Below are positions 26,601-37,200 of a stretch of 64,000 nt of DNA, piece after piece. Location: the NCBI RefSeq assembly GCF_033807715.1, contig NC_084587.1:21313017-21377016 (forward strand), given 5' to 3'. Position numbers and translations under genes: made by a program. The notes under the pieces are model-generated. The model did no database searches, was not told the origin of the DNA, and saw only the letters and a program-made list of their open reading frames with translations. Source of the stretch: Cololabis saira (Eukaryota; Chordata; Actinopteri; Beloniformes; Belonidae). Each line of letters begins with the position of its first letter. Positions within the stretch are counted from its first letter, which is position 1.

Positions 26601-29600
26601 CTTCTGGTTCTAAAACTTAAATCACTCTGCTGCAATAAATGCCATTAAAACATGACATAATGCAGCATTATCGTTGCAAGTCAATATATCCAAGACACCT
26701 ATGATCAGGGGTGCACACAAGCCGGTACTCGAGGGCCAGTCTACTGCACGTTTTAGACGTTTCCCTGCCTCAACACAACCCTGATAGACAAGGCTGTGTC
26801 ACCAACAGAGTTGTGTAAACCTTGATGACATGTTGATGACGACCAGTGATTAGAATCAGGTGTGTTGAAGACGGGGAAACATCTAAAACATGCAGTAGAC
26901 TAGCCCTCGAGTACCAGCTTGTGTGCACCCCTGCCTATGATTGATTTTTCAGTTATGCATGCCACTCATACAGCAGATCCTGTTATAAACACAAAAACAA
27001 AACAAAATCTGTTTTGTCAAAATACCTGTTCTGCATTAAGACAAAGTTAGGAATATTAAGCCAGCTGAAAATGTATGAGCACATGAAGTCATGTAAAGAA
27101 ATGCAGAGTTGCAGAAACATTCCAAGCAAAGAATCTAAAAGCTACTGTGAGATTGACCGATTTTCTCAAAGAAAGAAAGAAAAATAAAGTACCTCGTTCA
27201 TTTCCTTCACGCTGCTGAGCTGTGCACAAACATCCTGGAGCTGCTGGATCTGCAGACTCTGGGACTGCGAGAGCGTCTGCAACTGACTGCGCTGCTCGTT
27301 GCTGTGAGCCAGAGCCCGACTGAGCGCACGACCCTGATGCTCCGACTGACCCAGAGATGCTTCCAACCTGGAGACGGTCCAAACCAGAAAATCACATACA
27401 GGTGCAGTCGGCGGCCTGTTCACTGCAGCACTTGTAGGAATGCTGCCAGAAACTTGATGCAACAAGACAAAGCTGCCTGCTGTGTCATTTATTACAAGGA
27501 CACTTTTAAATGAATAAATGTTTAAAAATTTAAAAAAGCCTTTTATTTGGAAATAAATATGACTGTAAAATTGTTTGCACTTACAGATTGGCTTTCTCAT
27601 TGGCTTGCTTTGCATCTTTCCACGACTGCTGCGACCTGGGGAAAAACAAAAAAAGCAATCAAAACAAAAGCAAATTGCAGTGTTTTTTTGTTTTTTGTTT
27701 CCATGCGCAAATTGTTTCCTTATTTAATCAAGAGGTAAATTTGTTCCACCAACAAAACTTGGTGCTGTGGTAAACTTACTTTGTGGTCTCAGCGGAAAGC
27801 GCCTGCTCCAAGAACGTGTAGGATGCCAAAGAGGAGGAAACGGTGGCCGACAACTCCGTCACCTTCCTCTCCAGCTGACCCGTCTCCTCTTCTTTTTCTG
27901 TTAGCTTCTGTCGCAAAACACCCATCTCTGAAATAAAAGGAAATAAGTGATAATATGTAAGCAGATGAGCAGGAAAATTAAAAAACAACTGGAAAGAGCG
28001 GGAGTTTTTACCTGATGTCAGAATGGTCACCTGCAGATTTAAATCACTAATCTGTTGTCTGGCATCTTGGAGATTAAAATTTGCTTCATTCAGTTCCTCT
28101 TCAATCTATTGAAATCATATCAATTCATTAGGCAAGCAAAGAAGAGGCCCCGGCATCACATGTCCAAAGGAGAGAATCGTCTGACCTGTTCTCGCTCTTC
28201 AATAGCTTGATCTCTTGCAGAAATGTGCTCATCCCTGTCTCTCAGAGCAGCAGCCGCCTTCTCATTCAGCTTCAGGAGTATGGGAGCAGCTTTCTGCACC
28301 AAGATCCTGATTGTGCAGAGCTACCGAAAACAAAATGAGCACGCAAAAAGAGCAGATTGAGCATTATTACATTTACAAAAGAGGTCTGAAGGCTGTCTCT
28401 ACTCAGTATAACAGCATGAAGGATTTGCTGCACTACTGTGAAAATAAAAACACCATAAACATCGACAAACAGTGGTATAATACATGCCTACAATGAGTAT
28501 TTAGTTATTAGTTAAACTGAACATACTTCATTTGCCAAACTGGAGTGCTCATCCATAGTTTGAGATAAAACATCTGAGGCTAAGTTCAGTGTTTCAGTGC
28601 ATTCCTTGTTTAATGCAACCTGTAGTAGCAGAAAAAGAAAAAAACAGATATTAAGATTAATAAACAACCACGTAAGCAGAGCATGTACAGTACCACAGAT
28701 ATTTTCTATTTGACCTGCTTTTTGTACCTGCTCTGGATGAGTTTGCGTAAGAGCAGCCAAGAGTTCCTGCTGAGATCCCACACTTTCCTCAAGTGCTGAA
28801 ATGTTTGTGGCACAGTGGCTCCTCAACTGTTCAGCCGCACTGAAAGCCTGAAAGCATACAAACCAGAACCACGGATAACATGTGCCTGGACTGAAAAAGC
28901 TACCGAAATATAACATGCATCAGGCAAATAACTTGGAAGACGTTCGTTTCCATGATAACCGCAGCTTGAACAGAGAAAAAACAACAAAAAAAAACACCCA
29001 GTTCCCTGGAGATAAACTGAATCAAACCCACACGAGAATTAAATAAGTCCTCACCGCCTCCTTAGCTGTGAAGGCCTCCTCCATCTGAGTCTTCATGACA
29101 TTTCTTTGGTGAAGAGCATCCTTTACCTTCTGCATCATTCTCATCTGAGTCTCCTTCGACTTCTCAAACAGGGACTTTGTGTGCTCATACTAAACCACAC
29201 AAAAGAAAACACATCAACTAAAAACACACGTGCGTGCATAAAATGCCTGCTGTCGTCATGCAAGAAAGATGCTCACATACGTGTGAAACGAGCTCTTCGT
29301 GGTCCTCTTTGACAATTTCACCCAATTCTTTCATGTTACAGAGCGCAGCATCTGTGTCACTAGTCAAAGAACCCTGTTGGGGATAAATACACGTTTAAAA
29401 TGAAATTGCTGAACAAAACCATGCATCTTAATATTTTTCTCTCATGTACAACGTAACTCAGAGTTTAAACAACATGAGTTGGGCAGCTATTTGCATCTCA
29501 CCATAAGAATCCTCATGTCTTCCATACGCTGCTTCAGATCCTGCAGAGAACTTTCATCAAGCTCCAACACGTCGATCCTACTAAGAGCTTCCATATACAG

Positions 29601-32515
29601 GTGTCTGTACATTGAGCTCTATGTAAGATACAAAAAAAAGGAACTACTTAAAAGAAAGTTAAAAACATATAACTTAATCTTTCACTTTAGGGGATGTGTG
29701 CTTTTCTTACCTGACTGAGTTCAGTGTGGTCCGTCTGCACGAGTTTCTCTCTGAGGTCTGAAGGAGCCGGGCCTGCAGACAGACAGGCCTGCGTCCTGGC
29801 TGCAGCCAACTGCTGCACCAGCGCTTCCACCATGATCATGCTCGACAGAAATCTCTGTTCCAGCTCTTCCCTGGGTAGGCCTTCCAAGCTGCCAGCCGGT
29901 AAACTGCAACCACATTTAAAGAAAGAAGAGTGAGAGGCAGCAAAACCCTGATCCTCACATTAGTTTTTGAATAAAACACTAATTCAGAGAGAGAGTGAGA
30001 GAGAGAACTCACTTCCAAAGTAGGGGGTCAGTCACAGTGCAGGAGTCTACTGTAGAGAACTCCCTCTTTCTCTCAAAGACACCAGAAGTGTTGAGGCTGT
30101 GGTTCACCAGTTTTACAGGACTGGTGCCCACACAGACACTGCAGGATTCTGCGGGAATAGGTCTCTGTGGCAAACCTACGGTGGCAGCAGAAGCAGGGAG
30201 AAAACCAGGTCCCATCTTTCCTGATGCCAAGATGAGGAACTCTGCCATCTGCCGGAGTTGTTGTTGAAGCTGACCTTCGGGGATTAACGGCATATCCCGT
30301 AGCGGCTTTTCAACTTCAGACTGCGATACCGCACAGTTTTTCTTTCCTGAAACTTCTTCCTGCTCTGCGACTGTATCCGGCTGGGGTTTGCAGCCTAAAG
30401 CTGTGGAGTTGAAAAGAGGACGAGGCATGGGGCTTTCCAAGTTTGCGGCCCACAACCCAGCAGGAGCAACCAGGCTTTTCTCACCCTCAAGAGCAGAATC
30501 ATCTGCTAAATAATTGTCTTGAGCCAAATCCCTATAAGCCTTGGAGAAAGCCTGAGATGCTCTCCTGACAATAGGACTGAAGATCTTCAAATCCAAAGCT
30601 GACAGGACTTTCAAAACATCTGGGGGGTTCTCCACAGGAGGTTTTTCTGCAGAATTGCAGACAGCTGGAATATTAGAAGAGGAGCCAAGGGCACTGTCGT
30701 TTACCTCACTGGATTCAGGGCGTTCCCCGGGGGAATATACCTGCGATACCATATCCTGCTGAACTTCACGAGATGATGAATCTGCAAGGCAGCTGCCAGT
30801 ATGGGCCACTGAAGGCAATACACAGTCCTCAGGAAACATTGTATTCAGTAACGTTTTTTGCACTTGGCCATCAACAGTTTCACATTCCAAAGCTTTAGAA
30901 TAGGTTTTAGTCAATGAAGATTCACTAATAAGTTGGTGATTGTCAACAAGCTCAGCATTGTTCGAGTTGTTCTGGTGTTGGTCATTGTCATCTTGATTCA
31001 GATCTAATGTCGGTACACTTTTGTCTAGAGGTTGACAGGTCACATCCTGGTCCTTAAGTTGAAAGGAGGCCTTCTCTGACACCCGTGTATCATCCAACTT
31101 CTCAAGCTCACCTCCAGCTGTCATGAAAGAGCAGATTTTAACATGCTCCTCTGTACTTTCCTGACAATCAGGTACCATCAAGTCTCCCTGTTTTACTCCA
31201 ACGGCTTCAGTACTGCAAGTTACCGCTTCTGGAGCACTGGATACGCTCCAGCATGGAAGAGAGGGGTTGTCTTCATTGTTATAGTATGGATGGTCAAAAT
31301 GATCATTGCCACTTTGCAAATCTTCAGCTAAAATGCTTGGATCAATACTGTGATTGCACTCGCTGCTGAAAACAGTGTGATTAACAGGTAGAGACACAGT
31401 CTCATCTGCACATTTGGTATCCTCAGAAATCTCAATTTCACCCCCAGTGCAGTTAAATGACTTAAAGGTTAAGTCAGTCAGCCCTTTGGCAGGCTTTTCA
31501 GAAACATCTCTGGTTTCAGAAAAGCTGGTGGTGACAGGATTGATGCCATTTTCATTTATACAGTATGGATGATCAGCAGATTCCACTTGACTGAGGTCAT
31601 CAATGGAGAAACTAATTAAATTTGTACATATGTCCTGTAACGGATTAGTAAGCTCAGCCATTGGAAGGGGAATCGTCTCATCTTTTAGTCTGGTGGCATC
31701 TGAAACTTCAATGTCTCCTCCATCACAAAGGAACGACTTCCCAGTGACAGGTTCCTCTCCACAGTAGTCATTGTCAAAAGTGCTTAAGTTCTGCTTGGGT
31801 TGTTTATCATCCACGTTACAAAAGGAGAGTGTAGTGTTGGCAATTTCACATAAACTAGGCTGTTTCACGTTAGGATCGTAATAAGGGTGTTCTAAGTGAT
31901 CACTGCCCGCCTGCTCTGTCACATAGTCAGAGATGAGTGTTTCCTCCGTTGCACTGTTACATGTTGCTGTGTCTTTGTGCAAAATGATGCTCCCCTCCGC
32001 ACACGCTAAAGATCCGGGAATCTCAACCTCACCGCCAGCACAAATAAAGGATTTAAACGTTATATCTCCAATTCCACAGGCCTCCTGGTTGGTATAAAGA
32101 GGGGAAGGACTGGTTTGTGTTAGTTTGTTTGGAGCAGAATAGATGTGGGGGCCCTGGTCACAGGAAGGACTGCCAGTCTGCAAATAAAAATGAATATAGA
32201 ATGAGAACATGCCACAAATACACTGAAAATAAACACCCAATGTTTCCATGGGTTTAAAACCCACCATTTTCATTTTGACAGCATCAGAGCTGAACTGTGA
32301 TTTTGACTTGAGTATCAATGATGGAGTTGACAACTGCCCAATATCATTTTCCAGGCTTCTCAGGGGTGTACGGACTCCACATCTGCTGGAGGGCTAAGGA
32401 CGACAGAAACGGCATTGTTGTTTACATTTCTCATGGAAAACTTCACATCATGCATGAACGTGTACCGACGTCTTACCAGGCTGTCTTCACCGTAACCTGA
32501 ATTCCTGGAAGACAT
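20605..32515 (-). CDS. spag5: Sperm-associated antigen 5 (astrin), mitotic spindle protein, 24 coding exons
   Basis: Astrin binds spindle microtubules and kinetochores with kinastrin/SKAP and guards sister-chromatid cohesion. Exons (high to low): 32515-32477, 32393-32265, 32177-30013, 29903-29711, 29618-29502, 29373-29281, 29189-29055, 28847-28728, 28619-28527, 28320-28186, 28105-28012, 27927-27780, 27635-27585, 27367-27193, 25991-25858, 24401-24233, 22733-22598, 22239-21996, 21724-21592, 21501-21421, 21329-21180, 21070-20996, 20840-20760, 20676-20605. They sum to 4,962 nt (1,653 residues plus stop), and all phases agree. Recognition rests on 'RTPLRSL' near the start (human 'RTPLREL'), 'SSKTSAFTRIAAIV' (human 'SDKSAFTRVASMV'), and the end 'TLLSLPDIV' (human 'TLLSIPEVV'). 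The C-terminal half is coiled coil. It is longer than human (about 1,190) because of a 2.2-kb N-terminal exon with internal repeats. The donor at 21,180 is GTCTGT, chosen because it gives an ungapped fit to human. Confidence 0.93.
22780..23620. repeat. Intron sequence with an inverted-repeat-like element
   Basis: Within a spag5 intron, 'ACCAGTATCAATACCAG' near 22,790 and 'CCAGTACCGATACCCTTAT' near 23,570 resemble the GGTATCGG-type ends of a dispersed fish repeat. Pairing is imperfect and class and boundaries are uncertain. Confidence 0.3.
24920..25600 (+). pseudogene. Broken Myb/SANT-like transposon protein
   Basis: An ATG at about 24,921 opens a short basic stretch, but the frame then hits a stop. 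The conserved tryptophan block 'WSEEET' is in a different frame, so there is a frameshift. About 50 bp later the reading is split by a 315-bp insertion. Past it, codons continue to 25,600 with 'GRKYRDSEIYKKVSEKL' and 'IKPRWKTLKKAN', the second and third helices of the domain. It cannot make a normal protein. Confidence 0.7.
24993..25307 (-). mobile_element. Probable solo LTR nested in the Myb-carrying transposon
   Basis: The 315-bp insert begins TGTAACGATTC and ends GAGTCGCTACA, so it has the TG...CA borders of an LTR with short inverted ends. It is flanked by ATAT on both sides (24,989-24,992 and 25,308-25,311), a 4-bp duplication. On the minus strand it has an AATAAA (GGCAATAAACTGG) near its 3' end, as expected for the R region. 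No gag or pol is present. A MITE is the alternative, but the short terminal match and poly-A signal favour a solo LTR. Confidence 0.62.
26350..26385. repeat. Tc1-like terminal inverted repeat fragment
   Basis: The string CCAAACATTTGACTGGTAGTGTA, followed by TATA, has the look of the outer end of Tc1-like fish transposons. No partner end or transposase was found nearby. Confidence 0.4.
26706..26933. mobile_element. hAT MITE with perfect 8-bp target-site duplication
   Basis: This 228-bp element in a spag5 intron begins CAGGGGTGCACACAAGC and ends with its near-perfect reverse complement, GCTTGTGTGCACCCCTG. It is flanked exactly by CCTATGAT at 26,698-26,705 and at 26,934-26,941. An 8-bp duplication with CAGGGGTG ends identifies the hAT superfamily. 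There is no coding content. Confidence 0.92.
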
Positions 32516-32546
32516 TTCTCTGAAATTCTCAGACGCTTCCTAAACA

Positions 32547-33480
32547 CCTGCAAAAGAAGATGACATCCATTTCTTTTCTTTTTTTAACCACCATTAATAT
32601 TACAGTGCTCTGAAACCACAGCTGGATGATAGGTTTTTTTTTTTTTGTCTGTCTGGAAACAATGGTTAGATGCACAAATAAATGTTTAATCAGGTCGAAC
32701 TTGATTTACCATTACTCCCGTTTTAAACTACAAGTTATTTTTAAATGTAGTTTCACTTGAAAATATGGAGGAATACAATCTCAGCTCTCTTGATACAAAA
32801 AAAGATGACCGACAGATAGACAAATAGACTGGATATCCTTCATATTAGTAAAAACACTTAGTACACATTTCTCTTTATGCCCTGTCTAGTCTTCCTTGGC
32901 TGAGCAGTAGATGGAGGAATAGACAGATGAAGTTTGCACTTAAAAAGACAAATTGAAAGCATCTTTATAAATCAACTAGAGCCAACTGCCCAGCAAATTT
33001 ATTTTTTAAATATTGACGATGTGGATTTTATTTTCCTGTACCGATTCAAGGATGTTGCAAGAATAAGGACAACATTGGTTTGTTCAAGTGTACCTAAAAA
33101 AACGGACCTGATTTTCAGTCCAATATTTAGAGACAATCTTGACAACGTCAACAAGTTCCTGAGCAAGTTTCCTTCTTGAGATTAGAGATACAGTAAGGCA
33201 TGAATTGTATTATATACATTTACACTTGAAATGACTTTAGTAACTCTAACTGTCTACATCACTTGTCTCTTAGAATAGCAACAGAGAGTTAATAAACTAG
33301 GAAAACACGTCCTGCCACAGTCGTTGTCTGCGGACGGTTACGTTAGCTCAGATTGATTTATGCACACCTCACAAAGACAATAAAATACATTTATTTTCAG
33401 AGGTACGGAGGTTAAATTGTGTCAGAAAAATTACCTTATAAACTTTCCTCCCCAATTTCGCCGTTAGGATGAAAATGTTG
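32547..33480 (-). promoter_or_regulatory. spag5 5' noncoding exon, first intron and promoter
   Basis: On the minus strand a donor after ...TTTATAAG at 33,435 and an acceptor before 32,547 (TTTTGCAG) fit a noncoding first exon of uncertain start (about 33,435-33,480), joined to the exon that contains the ATG at 32,515. Just upstream, on the same strand, lie a CCAAT box (33,551-33,547) and a TTTGAA element (33,524-33,519). Confidence 0.55.
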
Positions 33481-34136
33481 GGAGTAAACCAGCGTTTGTT
33501 TCCATCAACCGCGTTTGATTCAAAAAGCAAAACATGCAGCGTTTCTATTGGTTCGTCCCTCTTCTTCTGTGGTAAAGTGACGCCTTATAAGTTGGGCAAA
33601 CCCAACTATTTATGCACTCGCGCCCCCCACTGGGGTCAAGTGTCACTACAACTGGGCGGTGATGTTTTTAACTGTCAAAACATTTTTTTTCAAGTTGCTA
33701 AAATTGATCAACTTTCCAAACTCGTCTACTCTGTAAAAAAAGGCTGGCCTTATCAAGCTTTTTTCAACGTGTATGATTACTGTTAACTCTTTGAGTACAA
33801 AGTAGCAAGACTTCTCTTAACTTCACCGGGTACCGTACTTTTGAAAAAATGTGGGGGGTCAAAAAAGAAAAAATAAATAAACAAAAATGTCTTACTCCAC
33901 TAAATTGATGAGAGAATGTCAAAATGCTAAACAATCTTCATTCCACAGGAGCAAGAATGGTCCATTTAGACCTTCCTGATACACAATGAAAATGTATAAC
34001 AATGGTAAAAATGTTCTTTTTATCATATGTATCACACAAAAAATATTATCCATTATGTTTCATTATCCATTAAAAGTTTTAGTCAACACGTACACAAGGT
34101 CAAAAAGAGAATAAAAACACAATTTGTTCTAAAACA

Positions 34137-34142
34137 TTTATT
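34137..34142 (-). terminator. trmo polyadenylation signal
   Basis: AATAAA on the minus strand about 150 nt after the trmo stop codon. First canonical signal downstream. Confidence 0.7.
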
Positions 34143-34290
34143 TGATTAACATTACAAAGATACATGGGTTTCATCTTGTCAGATTCTAAAACAAGATTTC
34201 ACAGAAATTAGACAAAAATATTAAGAGTGATCTATATCTGACAGGGTGTTTTTGTACCTCTGTTCAACTACAACGTCTCCACTAAAACTG

Positions 34291-37200
34291 TCACACTGAG
34301 GGAAAATGGCGTTCAACAGGTCGGACCTGAAGTACCTCAGCAAAACCTTGTCCAAACCAGCACGTGACGTCAGCTGTGTCAAGAGCAAAGAAGAAGAGTC
34401 TGTCCTTGCAGCGGGTCCTCCTGTACACTGATCTGGGGTCGGCTGACAGGACCCCCCTGATGGCAGCAGTCGCCTCGTCTGCACTCCGCAGAAACCTAAA
34501 CCTGGGTCTGTCGCTGTCAGAGGGTCCTGGGTCAGAAACAGAGTTTTAGTTTGTCACTCACACTGTTATGTAACTATTTTCCAGTCTAACATAAAAACAC
34601 ACCCCTGCGGGGGAGGAACAGATCATCCTTTTTACAAACCGTCTTACCTGACTGGTCTGCAGGGAGGAATTCTGCCAATTGCCTCTCAGCGTGAGGGGTG
34701 AAGCGTACATCCAGATTGGCAACAGGAGGCTCTCTGATCCATCCAGCGATAGCTGTGTAAGCTTCCTCGCCATAGCGTGGGACATCCATGGTTGACGCTG
34801 ATGGTTTTGTTCTTCCAGAGGCAGAAATTTGACTCTCTTTCTCACAACATGGCTGTAAAATGTTTTCTCGGTTGACAAAAGTCTCAATATCCTCAAGCAC
34901 ATCGCTGAGAACTTTGGGCAAAAACAACTGATCTCTGACTTTAGATGACTCTGTTAAAGAAACATCATGATCAGGACTGTCTTTCGTCCCTCCATCCTCC
35001 TCTTCATCTATTGTTTTATTATTAAACTCTAAATCTGTATCCAAGTCTTCTTCATGGTTTAAGATCCTCGTCTCCTTGTTCAGTGGTGCAGCTGCATCAG
35101 CCTGATCTGCGTTTGAGTCGTCCCGTTGTGTTTCCAGACTCTTCCTGGAGTCGGGGGAATCGTACTCTGGAATATATGGTTTGATGTCCAGGACCGGCGT
35201 CCCAGCAATCATGTCGATGTCTGACAGATGAAGTGTGTCACCTAGAAAATAAAGAAATCCACTCGAGGCTTTGAATCTCAGCATCTTACAGCAGATCAAT
35301 AACACTGACAAGATAGTTAAAAGTGGACAACTGGAATACAGCAGGAAAAGTACAAAAAAAAAAAAAGAAACTCCTCATCTTACAATTCAATTTACACTGA
35401 ATCCCTTTCAGATATTATACACATCACAGGAGGCGTGTGAGTAATAAAAAACTGTAACAACTGTAATCGCAAACTGGTCATCATGACCAGTCAAGGGCCA
35501 GTCGGTGGGTTTAGATATGCAGGTTTCTCACAGATCTAGACTGGAGTAGAATTATTGAACCTCCTCATCTTTATCTCCAGTCAGATTTCCATCATGCTGC
35601 ATTTGCTGCATCTCAGAAGTGGGTTGTACACAGCTTTGGCATCCATTTCAAGAGGTGCATGCTGTGCAGAGGAATGTGACCCACCCCTTCACTTCAAAAT
35701 GAACCTCATCCAGGATGTATTTATATCCTTAATCTTACAAGTTGTAATGGGGGGGGTTAATGGCTTTGATTTAATGTCTTGTACGTTTTGTCTTTAAATG
35801 CAGTTGCGTTCAAGTGTTTGTAAGAACCGTCCACATGAAGAGCCCCCTCTAGTGTTGAATCAGGGAAATCACAGTTTACGTTCATTGCTAAATAAAAAAA
35901 GCATCCAGTTAATCCAGTTTAGCAAAATATAATTACACAGACTAAATTGTTGTTTTTTTTCCAGGACTTGAAAACTGTTGGAAAAGTTTAAGATAACTTA
36001 AGAACCTAAGTCAAAATGCAAAACGTTACATGATGAACCTTTATTGGCACTCACCTTTAATTTTGTCCAGCTTGGCCAGCGTTAGGCCCAGGGCATTTGG
36101 CCTGTGTGGACTGCGCGTCGAGTACACGCCGACTCTCTGACCATTCAGTCTGGGAGGCTTCACTTTGGCTTTGTAGCTCAGGTGCCCATTTTTGTGAAAG
36201 AGAAAAATTATCCTGCAGAAAAAACAAAGGAAGATGATAAAGAAGTGGACAACTGGAATACAGCAGGAAAAGTATGAAAATTAAAAAAAGAAACTCCTCA
36301 TCTTACAAGTGTCAAATGGCTTCAGATACTAATGTTACACATGTAAAAGTACATAAATACAAAAATAAAAAATCTGCATGAAAACTAAAAATGTTACTCT
36401 TGAAAGTTTAGGTTGAGTGTATCAGGAGTCGCTATTGTTTAATAAAAATCCAATCACTATTATTTGACCTGATTACAAACTTTCAGCATAATCATCTTTA
36501 CTTACATGTGTAAAAAAAAAATTAAGAAACTTTACATTTCAAGTTCAAGTTGACTTTATTAATACCCGTAGGTAGTTTTGTTTTGCAGTAGTACAGGGCA
36601 TCTCTCACACAATCTTTACAGTCATTAAAGGACACAGGACACAATGCTCACTGAGCAGGATAAAAGTAGATGTTGCCCACAAGGCAAAGAACAATAACTA
36701 GAGGTAAAAACCAAGGTACCAAAGTCAGATTCTTTAACACCAATGTCAAGGCAGTACTCCTATACAGAGTCTTTATTAACTTTATTAACAGCTTTATTAA
36801 CAGCTGCCTAAGGAAGATCCTCCACATCCGATGGCCAGAAACCATCAGCAACACTGAACTCTGGGGGAGAACAAACCAGCTGCCTGCGGAAGAAGAAATT
36901 AAGAAACGCTGATGGCGCTGGATAGGCCATGCCCTGCGAAAGCCCACAAATTCCATCATAAGACAAGCCCTTAAATAGAACCCACAGGGAAAGCGGAAAA
37001 GGGGTCGCCCAAGAAACACCTGGCGCAGAGAACTGGAGGCGGACACCAACACCATGAAGATGAACTGGACCCAACTGGAAAAAACGGTTGTTGACGGCCT
37101 ATGCCCCAGAAGGGGTAGTAGGCGTAAGTAAGTAAGTAAGTAAGTAAGTAAAAAACCAAGGTCAGGGTTTCTAATAAATAGAAATAAATAAGTTAAAAGC

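Noticed and set aside
30009..32333. 774-residue single ORF as a stand-alone gene
   Set aside because: It is spag5 exons 2-3 read through an intron; the in-between 'VGFKPMETLGVYF' part is intronic, flanked by a clear GT donor and AG acceptor, and the 'M' is a TTG codon.
34221..34484. 87-residue minus ORF as the end of trmo
   Set aside because: The conserved 'DPRSVYRR...TCWFG' sequence is in another frame, which stops at 34,291.
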